64,000 nt of DNA from Ochotona curzoniae. Lineage: Eukaryota; Chordata; Mammalia; Lagomorpha; Ochotonidae. The position numbers and the translations under genes are program-made. The stretch lies in assembly GCF_017591425.1 (NCBI RefSeq), contig NW_024466599.1, forward strand, positions 69,668,501 through 69,732,500. Reading direction: 5' to 3'. Every line of letters starts with the position of its first letter. Positions within the stretch are counted from its first letter, which is position 1. This document shows, one piece after another, positions 23,531 to 36,029 of this stretch. The notes beneath the pieces were generated by a model. It was given only the letters and a program-made list of their open reading frames with translations, was not told where the DNA came from and ran no database searches.

Positions 23531-24384
23531 ATACCCAGTGTGGTGCCAGTGCCCCAACAGGATACCATTCTAGATTGACACCAGAACTGCCAAGGGATGC
23601 GGTGTCCCATCCTATGGTCATACTGCTGAATGCCCAGAGTAAGAAGATGACTGCAAAGCCAGGCAAGCAAGATGTGATGCAGGCAAACTCAGCCCACACT
23701 TGTGTGCACACACACCATATAAGCATGTCACACACATTAATGCCCTCTCACTGCCTTCTGCACTTTCTGCTCCAGCTCTCTATGCACAGTTTCCACATCT
23801 CACATCTTTGTGTGACTTTAACTAAAGTGCTCAGGAATATATTTTCTTTGCTTTCTTTTGTGGGGCCCAATGTCAATACAATGAGGAAAACTCAACAGGA
23901 AGCCTTCTATGGGAACAATAGCAAGGGACTGACGGAGCTGCTCAGTGAGAAATCTGACACTCACCTCTTTCCTTTTACAGAAATTGCCTCCTAAGAATCC
24001 CAGGCTGAATCTGAGTGACCCACCAACATCCATCCTTTCTGGGTTGCCAGTCTGCGAACATGCACCAAAAGCCTTCAAAATCATCATTCTTGTTCTTCTA
24101 GTTAATTCCACATCTGGGGAATTTGTCCCGAAGGGGTCATCAAGCACCCCCAATCATGGAATTCTGAGTTCTGGAAACATTCTCCCAGATTCACCAGGAG
24201 GAAGACCAAATGGAGACTGGTTATGGTGTCGGGGCACAGATATACAAGGGAATGTTACAGTCACTCCATACCATGTCACAGGAAGATAAGGACTGACATG
24301 CCAGAATGCCCACACGACACTGCAAAAACAGGAGAAAACAAGTGATGGCTGTGCTTTTACAAGTGAGTATGTGGGTGAGCATTT
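23531..24384. other. No gene or nameable repeat
   Basis: Nothing in this stretch supports a gene, an RNA or a transposon. Confidence 0.4.
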
Positions 24385-24682
24385 TGCCTGGTGGTTTAGC
24401 CTCCAGTGTTGAGCGACATATATTCCATATTGGAGTGACTGAGTTCAAGTCATAGTCTGCTCCTGGTTCCAGATACCCACTAACATACGTCCTGGGAGGC
24501 CACAGGTGATAGTTCAAGTACTTGAATTCCTACTACCCACTTGGAAGACCTGGAGCTCTTGGCTCCAGGATTTAGCATGGCACAGCCCTAGGCATTGCAG
24601 GCACCTGGGGAGTGAATTAGAGAATGGAAGCTCTCTGTCTGCCTGGCTACCTTTCTCTATCTCTCAACTAAATAATACAAAA
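24385..24682 (+). mobile_element. C-type SINE, old copy
   Basis: Plus copy of the older sub-type, with GAGTTCAAGTCATAGTCTGC, ACTTGGAAGACCTGGAGCTC and CTGGGGAGTGAATTAGAGAA landmarks. Confidence 0.7.
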
Positions 24683-25059
24683 ATATTAGAAGAGTGCCTG
24701 TGCAGCATGGATTCTGCTTCAGGAAGTATGGGCCAGAGTTTAAGGTACTTTTTGCATTTCTAACCAGATCCCGGTGATGCCAACAATACTGTCTCTGAAC
24801 CTCCAGTGGCATGCTACAAAATGTGTGCGGGAAGAACCAGTCCTTTTTCTTTCCTTTTTGTTTCTTTTTTTCTAAAATGGCTTAATACATAGAAGACACA
24901 AAAGAGGGCCACAAACTATGTGAACAGAAGTCATCCCTGGGACACGGTGTTGTGTACATTTAAATTTTCTTGTGTTTGTCTATGCTTTGTAAGTTTTCTG
25001 ACTGAGTAGGTATTTTGTTCATAATTAGAAGAAGCTCCAACACTTTCTTGGAAAGACAG

Positions 25060-25235
25060 GCAGTGTGATGTAAATAACTTGGATTTAGGACTCAAGATTT
25101 GAGCAGAAATTACTTTTTCTCCCTGAAGCTTGGTTTCCTAACTTGGAAAACGTAGAGGAAGGCTGTGAAAATGAAAGCACATCCAGTGTGTACGTTTCTA
25201 CCCAGTGCCTGGCACCCGAGAGGAATCCCCCATGG
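25060..25235 (+). mobile_element. MIR SINE
   Basis: Follows the MIR consensus from the head (AGGCAGTGTGATGTAAATAA) through CTTGGTTTCCTAACTTGGAA to CCCAGTGCCTGGCACC. MIR is an ancient mammalian tRNA-derived SINE, inactive since before the placental radiation. Confidence 0.85.
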
Positions 25236-28055
25236 CAGGGTGGCAGAAGCCTGCGTCTATGAAAAGCGTATTTCTGTGTTTTTTTTTTTCAAACGTTTGA
25301 ACATTGACACTGGTTTTCTCATTTGTCTCCACATTACCCCTGCAACAGAGCTGAAGGAGAATCAGCCACGATGGTACTTCAGTGCACTGCAGAAACAGGG
25401 CCTGGGGAGCCTCTGGACCATGTGCCCCTTAGCCCATCCTTGCCTCTGAACAGTAACCCCTGCTCACTTGTGGGGTTTTCAAGATATCACAGTGTACCTC
25501 TCCTCTTGTAATATTCTGAAACTCCAAACTGTGGAAATAACTCCTGTCAATACATTTCTTTCAGCTCCAAAAGCCATGTGACTTTTGAAAATGCTTAGAT
25601 TGGCTGTTTACGATGGTGGGGAATGAGTTAGGAAATGGGGAACTCTTTCCTCCACTGGGTTTTTGTCTGTGGAAAACTCGTACACATACATCTGCTTAAT
25701 CTACTTCCTTTTCTTGATTAATATCCCAGTGTGACACTATAGAGAATCTGGCACCCATCATCCTTTACACTGAAATCTAATGAAACCCAGAATTTGGAAG
25801 CAGCAATCACAATCACACCATGCCCACAGCTTTTCAGAGTTCTTTCCATTTGTGCCTAACCATGTTGGAGCACCAGGTCACACTCAAGAGCAGCAGCCCA
25901 GCTGGGAGATCAGGAGATAGCTCTGTACATGCAGCTGGGCCCAAGTCACTCCAACCAGGGCCACAGGGGGCTGGATTGGACACTCTTAGCATGCTCTAGA
26001 ACTCCCTTTCTGCCCAATATGCAAAGTCCTTCAAGAGCTTTTTCTTAAAGACAGAAACCATGTAGTCTCTTCCAAAATCCTTTATTCATATACACTACAG
26101 ACCTGGAGGCTGCTGGGGGCTCCCTGGAAAATCTCCAGGCAAGAATTGGCTCAGCTGGTGGTATCTTTCTGGTCTGGGGTCAACCTACCACTGTCACTAG
26201 CTGTTACTCCATCATCCCACCTCAAGTGACCAAGATGCAAAGAAAGGTTCATAATGTCTACAGTTCACCGCAGTGAGGCTTCCACTTGAGGTCACAGATT
26301 CAGACCCACTACTCATTAAGGCTATCTACACTCACCCAAACCTGCTCCTCAGATCAACGAGAGGCCAACCCTCAAAGAGCCCTGGGAGAGCCCTCCAAGA
26401 CCTGGCCATATGGAGCCCACATATCATGGAGGCAAACACAGCTCACATGTTAATAAGCATCTTAGGAGATCACATTGCATCTATAGGAAAACGCCACGCA
26501 AGCATCACCTTCCAAAGTCCCCAAGCACCACCCTCATTGTCAAGGGCTAACAGGGCCCCAGCAGATGTACACCAGTCACTCAAGGGAGAGGGTGGTCCCC
26601 TTCCTAGTCAGCAGTGCAGGCACAGCTGCAAAGACTCAGTTGTCCATTCATGTGCGTGGTTAGTTTGTGTAAAAACACTATGAAGATGCCTGGCCTCCTA
26701 ACTCTCCATTCCCTGTTCTCCTTCCCACAAGACAGAGCCCTGCCAGACCTGCCTGCAAATTAACAGCTCCCAGCTTTATCATCTCCGACACTGAGCTCCC
26801 TCGGTGACATCTGTCATGTTTCTCAGTCACTTGGGATGGCTGTGAGGAGGCAGGTGCCCGTTCTCACTGACAGAGGGAAGAGGGAAGGCTCCAGCTGACA
26901 GAAAGAGAGCAGGAGAGAACAGAGTGAGCCTGGGAGAGCCGGCTGTTCTCTGACTCCTAGCAGCTGGTGGCTCTGTGCAGAACAATGTTCGGGAACTCGC
27001 AGCCTAACGAAGACAACGCAAGTCAGTGACTCAACGCGGAGGCATCAAGTACCACTCGGATGCACTGCAGGAGACTAAGGAGACGGGCTTTGGGAATAAG
27101 GACAGACGGAAATAGAGATTTGCCACACACAGTGAGTGTCAGTACTTATTGCAAAAAATAGACGTGACAGGAACCAGCCAGCTAATGAAATTCCACATCT
27201 GCCCCAGTGATGATCTGACGACACAGAGGCCATGGGTGCCAACGTCCAGCATGTAGAGCACATCAACACGGCCTGCCTACCTGCCTGTTCACTTGCCTAT
27301 GAACCAATCCTCACGGTACCCATCAGCTAGCATGACCCCAGGTGCAGCCCAGACCCTGCAAATTGGTTTCTGACACTTGGGAGTCAAAGCCAGAAAGTTC
27401 CATCTATCTCCTTGACCTGGAAGGACCTCTAACTTTGGAGTTGGATGTGAAAACCTGAGGAAATTGCAAAATTATTGAAAACAAATTGTGTGGCTCTACA
27501 TGTTTGCCTATATGCTGTTAAATCCAGAGTAAATTGCAGGTGACATTTTAATGCCTTTATGCATCTAACCATCACCTTGCTGGTTTCCCCAACTTAAACG
27601 ACATTCTGTTTTAGCTAAAAGAATGTCTGCTTTTCATCTCAACTCAGAAATAGTTTAGACAACCAAGATAAAGCCTCTATAGGACTTAAATCTTCTGTTC
27701 AGTTATTTCTACATTTTCCCATTTCTGTTACCAGCTGCTGACATTTAAGGAAGGTTCCTTACCCAACAGGGCTTGTCCCCTAAGACCGTGAGCTTAGTCA
27801 GGGCCAGGCTATGTGGAAATCAGTTTTGTGCTCACAGCAGAGATAGCACGTGTTGGACCCTATAGCCCCAGACCAATGATCACCACAGGAAAAGAAGGCT
27901 ACATGGTAATTCCTGGTACTCTTGTTGCCAGTCTCCTGTCCCTGGCAGACATCAATGACCGATCACAGTATTGTCCTTACTGAAGACTGATTACAGAAGA
28001 GTACTCCAGGCGGCTACTGCCAGCAGCTCAGCATGATACTTGGCGAGAAACATGC
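25236..28055. other. No gene seen; unique sequence
   Basis: A few CpGs cluster at 26980-27070 but do not form an island. Minus-strand AATAAA occurs near 26085 (TTTATT on the plus strand). I find no exon or RNA. Confidence 0.45.
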
Positions 28056-28059
28056 TTCC

Positions 28060-28200
28060 ATTGTTAGCAGAAATAGCAACAACTCGGCAGAACTCCATGC
28101 TGGCCTGGGTTCTACCACTAACAAGTCACCATACTAAGCTGAGTGACTGGAGACAAATCTATGCCCTCCCTCCCTGGGCCTGCCTTAATTGTGATGCACA
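28060..28200 (+). mobile_element. MIR fragment
   Basis: TCTACCACTAACAAGTCACC, then GTGACTGGAGACAAAT and CCTCCCTGGGCCTGCC follow the central MIR core. Ends are uncertain. Confidence 0.55.
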
Positions 28201-28299
28201 TGGCTTGGACTCAGACATTCAACATTCTAGTGCATTACGTCTGAGAAACACAGGTCTGTAAAACTGGCACAAAATTCCTTTGGATGGGCAGATGTTTCA

Positions 28300-28423
28300 C
28301 TCAGCCAACACATGAAACATATGGGAAATGTGTATTATGGGAAAACTATGTGTGGATTTCAAAATTTTTGCACCAATAATAAATGTATCTTTCAGTTTCA
28401 CTTTTCCACGAACATTCTGAAGC
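28300..28423 (+). mobile_element. Mariner-like MITE copy
   Basis: Core GTGTATTATGGGAAAACTAT, GATTTCAAAATTTTTGCACC, and end CTTTTCCACGAACATTCTGAAG. The full form of this short element has inverted ends TCTTCAAAAAGTTCATGGAA and TTCCATGAACTTTTTGAAGA, no coding capacity, and an outer TACGAGGG like mariner termini. The 5' end is decayed here. Confidence 0.6.
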
Positions 28424-28438
28424 ATTCTTGTGTGATCA

Positions 28439-29011
28439 CGCCTTAGTATTCACAGGGGATTGGTTCCAGGAGCCCTCGAGCACATCAAAATTTAAAGATC
28501 CTCAAGTCCCCTATGTAAAACTGCATGACAGTTGCAGATAACCTACAAATGTCCTCTTGTACACTTGAAATCATTCCTAGATGACAGACAATGCCTACTA
28601 CAATGTAAATGGTGTCCTGTATTGTTCAGGCAATAATGACAAGGAAACAACCTGTACATGTTCAGTCCAGACCCAACGTTTTCCAAAAAGGCAGAGCGAG
28701 AGAGACATGCAGAGTGACTTTCCAAAATGGCCTAGGCGGAGTGAGGCCAAAGCCAGGAGCCTAGAACTTCATCCAGGTCTCCCATGTAGGTGCCAGGGGC
28801 ACAAGTATTTGGGTCATGTTCCGCTGCTATTCTAAGCACATTAGCAGAGAGCTGGGATTGGAAATAGAAGAGCTGGGACTTGAACCCTTGCTCCAATATG
28901 GGATGCCAAGTCATGGTACCACAATGCCAGTCTCTTCCCAAATTTTTCTGACCCACAAATGTATACTTCACATCCAGAGTCCATGGTTATAGACACAGTG
29001 GACAAACTGTA
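28439..29011 (+). mobile_element. MER2-type Tigger DNA transposon, split by a SINE
   Basis: The left part has GGGGATTGGTTCCAGGAGCC, CCTCAAGTCCCCTATGTAAA, CAATGTAAATGGTGTCCTGT and CCTGTACATGTTCAGTCCAG, in MER2 order. After the SINE at 28685-28940 the element resumes (CCAAATTTTTCTGACCCACA) and ends GACAAACTGTA. It is a non-autonomous TcMar-Tigger element without transposase. Confidence 0.8.
28685..28940 (-). mobile_element. C-type SINE, old copy inside MER2
   Basis: Minus copy: CAAAGCCAGGAGCCTAGAAC, GGTCTCCCATGTAGGTGC, and head complement CATGGTACCACAATGCCAG at the right. Its insertion after the DNA transposon gives their relative age. Confidence 0.75.
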
Positions 29012-29023
29012 TTTTAAAAACCT

Positions 29024-29352
29024 GGGCCCGGCGCGGTGGCGCAGTGGTTAAGGTCCTCGCCTTGCATGCCTGGGATCCCATATGGGCGCCGGTTCTAATC
29101 CCAGCGGCCCCACTCCCCTTCCAGCTCCCTGCCTGTGGTCTGGGAAAGCAGTCAAGGACGGCCCAAAGCTTTGGGACCCTGCACCCGCGTGGGAGACCTG
29201 GAGGAGGCTCCTGGCTTCAGGTGGGCATAGCATCAGCCGTTGCGCTCACTTGGGGAGTGAATCATCGGACGGAAGATGTTCCTCTCTGTCTCTCCTCTCT
29301 GTATATCTGCCTTTTCAATAAAAAAAGAATAAAAAGAAATCTTTAAAAAAAA
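29024..29352 (+). mobile_element. C-type SINE, young full-length copy
   Basis: One of the best copies: starts GGGCCCGGCGCGGTGGCGCA and keeps the GTGGTTAAGGTCC and GGTTCTAATCCC promoter boxes of the tRNA-like head. AAAAACCT flanks it on both sides. Confidence 0.95.
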
Positions 29353-29499
29353 AAACCTAATACTCCATATACTGCCTATTTGTACTCTGGATAAATGGAG
29401 TGGCAATGGCATGATCACAGAAAGTCCCTCCTGGCCCACCAGCCTCCTGCCACCCCAAGCTCAGGGACACAGGCAGCCACAGCTGCTATTCCACACACT

Positions 29500-29740
29500 G
29501 GATTCTTGGGGAAAGGCCCGTTCCTGCCCTCATCCTCATACGTCAGCCACCTTACCATGCCCTGCACAAGCTGTCCCTCTCCTCTCAGCCCCTGCCCCCT
29601 TAGCATGTTTAAGTTCTGCACCTGTCTCCTCTAGATGTGGAGCTCCTGGGAAGCAGAGACCAGATCTTTTCATTTGTTAAGTACTAATGTCCACGCATAA
29701 TAGGGACTCCATAATCTTTTATGAACCTGTCAGCCTCACC
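29500..29740 (+). mobile_element. L2 3' end (probable)
   Basis: GATGTGGAGCTCCTGGGAAG, CAGAGACCAGATCTTTTCAT and GGGACTCCATAATC follow the L2 3' end ('ctgtaagctccttgagggcagggacc ... taggtgctcaataa'). Boundaries are vague. Confidence 0.6.
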
Positions 29741-30520
29741 CCTCAGGCTTGTAAAAACCTATGGAAAACATCCACAGGCTAACAATTTTGTTAGCTTTTT
29801 TCATAAAGTCATCACTTTGCCTCTGTTTTGTATCTTTCTATATGTTCGCTGAAATAATTGACTTCATTTGCACCACTGGGTAAGACTCCCTGAGAAAAGG
29901 GGGCTGTGTGATTCAGATGCGGGGGCTGGCTTGCCTTGACATAAATATCTTCCTCTTTTGTAATTCTAAGACATCACATTTGCAGGGTGAGGGCAATATA
30001 GAAATACATTTGGCTCATTGTGTGAAGACACCTAATTTTCTAAATCATTCTAGCCTATTTTAAGAACCTAAAAAACATCAAAGTCTTCTTTTTCTCAAGT
30101 ATTCCCAAGGGAATGGGTAGTATATACAGATGCCTCATAGTCAATGCTACTGCATTGTTTTGTGGGTCCTAGCTGGCCTCCTTGAGGCCAAAATCTTGAT
30201 AATCTGTTAGGTCCCATGGGGCTGAGCACACAGTGGGAATACAGTGCTCCAAATGAAACAGGCAATTCTTCAGTTGATAGGGGTTATCTGTAGAGACACC
30301 AATAGGATTATTAGTACTGCAATAGTTGTGCAAGTGTGTGCACAAGACAGTGAACCAAGGAGGACAGGATGTGAGGACCAAGCAAGATCTCGTACACAAA
30401 CAAGGAAGCTGGGGATTTCTCAAACTATACTCTTGGGATAAAGCCAGCCCATGATGACAGAGGCAGCTTGCTATGCACCAGGAACTGTTCTAAACAGCTG
30501 ATTTGTAAGGGTACTATAAA
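29741..30520. other. No gene or nameable repeat
   Basis: Nothing in this stretch supports a gene, an RNA or a transposon. Confidence 0.4.
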
Positions 30521-30521
30521 A

Positions 30522-30672
30522 TATTCATGGAAAAGGTAATGAAAAGAGTGTTGTGGTGCAAAAAAATTAACATCATGCATAGGAGGGCATCTTCAAAAAA
30601 TTCATTGACACAGTTATTACAAAAAGGTTGCACATGAATTTCAGAAATATTTTGCACCAAAATAAATTTAAT
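30522..30672 (+). mobile_element. Mariner-like MITE, inverted-dimer form
   Basis: A minus-strand half unit (GTGGTGCAAAAAAATTAAC ... CATGCATAGG) runs straight into a plus unit (GGGCATCTTCAAAAAATTCA ... TATTTTGCACCAAAATAAA). The junction matches those of the copies near 33210, 37940, 39015 and 42430. Confidence 0.6.
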
Positions 30673-30683
30673 GATTTTATGTG

Positions 30684-30921
30684 TTTGGAAGACAGAGTCA
30701 CAGTGACAGACATAAACATCCACCTAACTGGTTCACTTCCCAAATGTCTGCAGCGCCTAAGACTTGATCAGGTTTCTTGTATAATTGGCAGGCATGCAAC
30801 TACCCGAGTCAGCATCTGGATTTCCAGGTGCACATTAGCAGGAACAGAGTCAGGACCTGAACCTAGGAACTCAAATACAAATACGGGAGTCCTGATCGGC
30901 ACCTAAACTACCAGGCCCAAC
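30684..30921 (-). mobile_element. C-type SINE, old copy
   Basis: Minus copy: CACCTAACTGGTTCACTTCC, then AGGTGCACATTAGCAGGA, and the head complement CTAAACTACCAGGCCCAAC at the right end. Confidence 0.7.
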
Positions 30922-32022
30922 TTACCTTAAAATTCTAAGTCCCTAAACTCCTCTTTTAATTTTTTCCCATAAGCTTTTGGAAGTGCTCTCACATGTTCAG
31001 GCCTTCAGTGGTAGCTGAGCTGAATCTTGGCCTTTACTCCAAAACAGGAGACTGCACTGCTCACCAAAGGCCAAGTCACCAGATGGCAGTCAGCGACAAC
31101 AAGAAGTACCAGGGCTGGCTTAGGGGGAGAGGGCCTCCTGACAATGTTCATAAATGATGACACTTGTGCTTCTCAGTGTATTCGCTAGGTGTGTGACATG
31201 GGGCATTAGCTGGATTTCCAGGGCTCTGGCAACAAGGTCAGATGGCCAACCAGAACAGGGAGGCAGCCAGGCTCTCTTTCCACTCCCTTTTCTGGGCCAG
31301 TTTCTCTCCCAGGGTCTGGGTGCTGCCATGAAACTCACCCAAGGGCAGCACTGAGTATCTGAGACAGGTTTGCAAAGTGGGGAGTGGAGGACATACTGGG
31401 ACAATTCCTCTCCCCAGGTGTTCCTACGTGTCTGATCTGTCCTCTTCCTTGCACAGGAGCACCAAATGTACCCAGCCTGCTCTTCCCCTAGGGTTGTGAA
31501 GATAAATGGATACTTACCCAAAGACGCTGGGTCTCACCTCATCTGGAAGTCACCACTCTCGTGACAGCTATCAGTCCTGTATCAAGGATCCTGGTAGCTT
31601 GCTGGTTGACATATGACGCTCAGCACCTGCTGAAACCCCATGACCAAACCCGAGGCAGGCCCAGGGGCTCAGGGCTGTGACGAATGTTGCAGGCTGATGT
31701 CTGATGGCTCACCAAAATGTTCAGAGGCTGGTGAAGGGGATGCTGCTTTTTCAAAGGTCCTTGATGCTCAAAGTGCCCACCAGGTCCAGCAGCCTCGGCC
31801 CCGTGGGGCAGCTGGTGAGTGATCCTGACCCTAGGGCTTCACCTTGACCTTCAGAATCAGGTCTTGCACTTTCCCAGGCTTCCCAAGTGATCTCTCTGCA
31901 CAGTCAAGGCTGAGAAGCACAGCCCGAGATTAGTTGTTCTCAATCTCCTGTGAACATTTAAAACAGATGTTCAAGCTATTTATGACCCAGTCCAGTTGTT
32001 GGCACTGGGGCACAGGTGCCAA
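30922..32022. other. No confirmed gene; one exon-like stretch
   Basis: At 31680-31811 an open plus-strand stretch ends in a strong donor (GCAGCTG/GTGAGTGATC) and has an acceptor-like GAATGTTGCAG before it. The peptide is not one I know. A non-coding RNA exon or chance are both possible. Confidence 0.25.
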
Positions 32023-32038
32023 TAACATTACAGTTCCC

Positions 32039-32372
32039 TTGGGCCCGGCGCGGTGGCGCAAGTGGTTGAGGGTCCTTGCCTTGCATGCCCGGGATCCCAA
32101 ATGGGCGCCGGTTCTATCCCGGCAGCCCCACTTCCCTTCCAGCTCCCTGCCTGTGGCCTGGGAAGGCAGTCGAGAACGGCCCAAAGCTTTGGGAACCTGC
32201 ACCCACGTGGGAGACCCGGAGGAGGCTCCTGGCTTCGGATCGGCATAGTATCGGCCCGTTGCGCTCACATGGGGAGTGAATCATCGGACGGAGGATCTTC
32301 CTCTCTGTCTCTCCTCTCTGTATATCCGCCTTTCCAATAAAATAATAATAAAAATAAATCTTTTAAAAAAAA
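32039..32372 (+). mobile_element. C-type SINE, young copy with 15-bp target duplication
   Basis: Begins TTGGGCCCGGCGCGGTGG. A perfect direct repeat AACATTACAGTTCCC is found at 32024-32038 and 32373-32387. Several CpGs survive, so the insertion is recent. Confidence 0.97.
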
Positions 32373-32547
32373 AACATTACAGTTCCCAAATGATTTCAAA
32401 ATGCAGTCAAAATAGAGAACTGCTATTCTAGAAGTGTGCTGAGACCTTTGAAGGTTAACTTCATGTGTTTAACTGATCCTTCAGCTGTGACACCTGAGAG
32501 ACTACCCCACATGTACAATGATTTGTTTTTAAATCATGGAAAATAGG

Positions 32548-32850
32548 GTCCAGCCCAGTAGCCTAGTGGCTAAAGTCCTCGCCTTGCATGCGCCGGGATC
32601 CCATGTGGGTGCTGGTTCTAATCCCGGCAGCTCCACTTCCCATCCAGCTCCTGGCTTGTGACCTGGGAAAGCAGCAGAGGACCACCCAAGGTCTTGGGAC
32701 CCTGCACCCATGTTGGAGACCTGGAAGAGGCTCCTGGCTTCATATTATCACAGCTCCAGCCGTTGAAAACATTTGGAGAGTGACTCAGAGGATGGAATAT
32801 CTTTCTGTGTCTCCTACTTTCTGTATATTTGACTTTCCAATAAAAATATC
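32548..32850 (+). mobile_element. C-type SINE
   Basis: Plus copy starting AGGGTCCAGCCCAGTAGCCT. It has the CGCCTTGCATGCGCCGGGAT block and has lost some of the region after the CTGGCTTC block. Confidence 0.9.
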
Positions 32851-32919
32851 ATGAAAAACAGAAAATAAACATTTATTTTGGCACAAAAATACATATTTTA
32901 TATTTTTTGAAACTCATGC

Positions 32920-33184
32920 TGGGGCCTGTAGCACTGGCACCCCATGTGGGAGCCATTTCGAGTCCCAGTTGTTCCACTTCCAATTTAGCTCCTTGATTGT
33001 GGCCTGGGACAGAATAGAATGGCCCAAAGCCTTGGGCCCCTGAACCCATATGGGAAAGCTGGAGTAAGCTCCTGGCTTCTGTCTTCAGAGCTCATCTCTG
33101 GCCATTGTGGCCATGTGGGAAGTAACCTGTGGATGGAAGATCTCTGTCTCCCTGTCTCTCCTTGTCTCAGTAACTTTTTTAGAT
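32920..33184 (+). mobile_element. C-type SINE, old copy
   Basis: Plus copy lacking most of the head: CACCCCATGTGGGAGCCATT, CCTTGATTGTGGCCTGGGAC, GATGGAAGATCTCTGTCTCC. Confidence 0.75.
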
Positions 33185-33275
33185 GAAAATTTCAAAAATC
33201 CATGCCTATAAGGGGTCCTCAAAAAGTTCATGGAAAATATTATAGAAAGTGCACAGATTTTTGAAGAGCTGTGAT
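33185..33275 (+). mobile_element. Mariner-like MITE fragment with dimer junction
   Basis: AATTTCAAAAATCCATGCC (minus half) runs into TATAAGGGGTCCTCAAAAAG and GTTCATGGAAAATATTATAG (plus unit), truncated after about 50 bases. Confidence 0.5.
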
Positions 33276-35257
33276 TTTTTCTGGATTGCTGAAAGAAAAT
33301 ATTCTTATTTGCTGATCCTGGGAAGATGTGAAGCTAAAGAAAAGAGAAACACCAAGAGATGATCAGAGAAAAGTCCAGCTGGGAAATCTACTTGGAGTCC
33401 CGGGTCCAACTCTTCCTAATACCAACTACTCGTGACTCTCTAGTTATAGCAGCCACAGATCAAGAAAGCCAAACAAGCCCTCACAACATGAAGGGCTGAG
33501 TGATGTCAAATCCATCAACAGGGCTGGCTGAGCAACATCAACTGTTTAAACTCTCTGAGGCTGCATGGGAATGCTTTGCTTGGTTCACTTGGTACATCTA
33601 CTGGAGAACAGGGTTTAGTTCATTATCAGGACAGCTGGCCCTGGACAGGCAGAGTCACACTGCAAGGCAGTTATCAGTAAGGGTGGAGTCTGATAGATTC
33701 TAGCAGGACAGAGACATGACTTCTTTGCATGAGGGCTATTTTGGATGGCTCAGGTACCAGCAGAATTCCATGCTCTGGCCCATGCTTTGCACGTGTCCAG
33801 TGCATCCTGATGGCTTCTTCCACCAGAGAGACAGAATCTGGCAAAGGAAGAAAGCCTTAGAGCTAGACCACTCAGGTAGCAGTAGGAAGGTCCCTGGGGG
33901 GAAAGAGCCGTGAAGAGTGTTTGGGAAGCAAGCCTTGGGTGTCTCATGTGGCATTTACAGCCCATTAAGAACAGAGTGGCAGAGGAAATCCTGTGCTTCA
34001 TGAATGGCCTACATATGTCACCAAAACCATGGGATCACAACCAAGGAAGAGTTAGCACCAACTCAGAGTGATAGGCACAGGGACACATGGGTGGAGATCT
34101 TGAAGGACTGGACAAATGGCCTTAAGGACCAACTGTGTGTCTCCCATCCAAGTACTCAGGCTCCACGAGCTAACTTCTGAGCTTAGGGGCAACCTCCTGG
34201 GTGCTGGGACATGAAAGAAACACCAAGTTAGCTGATGTGAAAGTCTCAGTGGCTGTAAGAAGAAATCCAGCTGAAAGCTTGGCTTCTCGGGCACCTGCCC
34301 TGGTGACCTGACACCTGCACACAGGGAGTTCTCCCTGGGACTCAATCCACAGCAGGTGCTCCGGGAAGGCAACAGTATATGCTGTTACTGCCTTGGAGAG
34401 GGCAGGTTTGCACAAAAGCAACACAAAGCACAAGTGTGATGGACCAGAGATGATAAAGCTTTGCCTTCCTAGTGGAGGGCTAATTGTGTGCCTGAATACA
34501 CGGAGAGGGGCTACCTGGCTGTTCGCCCTGTTGTCCTGTTGGCACTTCTCTGAACTGGGAAGTACTTTAGCTGCCAAAGGGGACAATGAGGTTTGCAGCA
34601 CATGCTGCTGTTTTGTACTGGAGGAGATGATGTCATGTGTAAAGGAGGACTGGAGCTAATAGAAGGGATCATTGCTCACTGTTATTTTTGGTATCTCTCA
34701 AAATGCAGCACATGGGCACCCACCCACACCACCTCCACACAGACCTGCTCTGGCTGTCCTGTCCTAACGCACTGGGATTCAAATATAGTGCCGCCTCCAG
34801 AAGATGGTGTGTGGCTGGGGAGGCAGACAGCAGCAGACATGCAGGCGCCCTCAGGCACCAGGAAGCACAGAAGCCAGAGGGAGACCATGTGGGTCAGAAC
34901 GTGGCACTTGGGGGGCCCTGGAAACCTTCTGTGCCATGAAGGAATGGCATCAAGTCAAAGAGAGCTTGGAGTGGCAGCCAGTTTTCTGTATTCAGAGGGC
35001 CTGCACAGTGTGCAGAGCAGGGACAGGGGTGGCCACAGGTTGTCTGGGGCCTCTTGCAATCCACACTGAGATCTTCAGAGGAAAAAAAAATGCAGAGTTG
35101 GAAGCAGGTACAAAAAGAGTTAAGATGCTGGGGCTGGACCTGATCTTAACCTTCTCCCACAGTGATGCTTACCTGGCCTCACCACCAAAACATTCCTGCT
35201 CCATCACCGTCAATGTGACCCAAATCCAATGGCGAGAGGAGCACAAGGATGCTGCTA
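33276..35257. other. No gene seen; unique sequence
   Basis: Open frames up to about 158 codons are present around 34593-35271, but they overlap in several frames and none resembles a known protein. No transposon is recognised. Confidence 0.4.
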
Positions 35258-35637
35258 GACTCCCACTATAGACTGTCGTCTTAAGATATATAGACTGAAA
35301 TCCTAACCCCCAAGGTGATGGAATTAGGAGGTGAAGTAGGAGGCTAGGAGGTGCGTCCACAAGAGGTGATTACATCACGAGGGTGGGGCACTTTTATAAG
35401 GGATTAGGACCTTTAGGAAAGAGGCCCTAGGAACTGCTCTCATTCCTCCCCCCAAGTGAACCTATTCTAAGAGGCATGTCCATGAAGCAGGAAGTGGGCC
35501 CTCATCAGACTGTGAGTCTGCAAGTACTTAGGTTTTAGACTTCCTGTTTTGCAGAACTGTGAGAAATGAGTTTCTACCATTTATAAAGTACCTTATCTGT
35601 GGTACTCTGTCATAACAGCTCAAGCTGACCAAAACAG
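35258..35637 (+). mobile_element. MLT1 LTR (ERVL-MaLR)
   Basis: Good match along the MLT1A/B consensus: CTGAAATCCTAACCCCCAAG, GATGGAATTAGGAGG, CCATGAAGCAGGAAGTGGGC, CAGAACTGTGAGAAATGAGT, and end CAAGCTGACCAAAACAGA. It is a solo LTR of an ancient retrovirus-like element, with no internal genes. Confidence 0.9.
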
Positions 35638-36029
35638 ACCACCCACCTCCTGCCCCCACCACTGAAAGATGGAAAGACAAACTTACACCTTCTGGAGGTA
35701 ACATCAGATCCTATCATTCATTCTCAAACCCTGAAACCAGTGGCTTCTGAGCTCATAGGCAGGTGGAAAGAGGGTGCCTGGAGCATAAGGGCATCAGGAT
35801 GTGGAAAGGGGAGTGCCTGTGGCTATTGGCATTTGTGCTACAGGATCATCAGCAGGAAACCAAAGTCCCCGTGGTTATAAGAGATGCCCTGGTCAAGACA
35901 CGAACTGGAATCTGATGTTGGGGTCAGCAACCACAAAGAGTGCATGAGACACGTGCCTCAGGTAAGAAGGCATTTGAACTTCTGGACAGATAACAATGGC
36001 TTAAGACCCTCATAAAGATCTCTCCTTTT

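Noticed and set aside
29024..29100. tRNA-like gene at the SINE head
   Set aside because: The A and B box-like sequences belong to the tRNA-derived head of the SINE; no cloverleaf with a 7-bp acceptor stem can be drawn.
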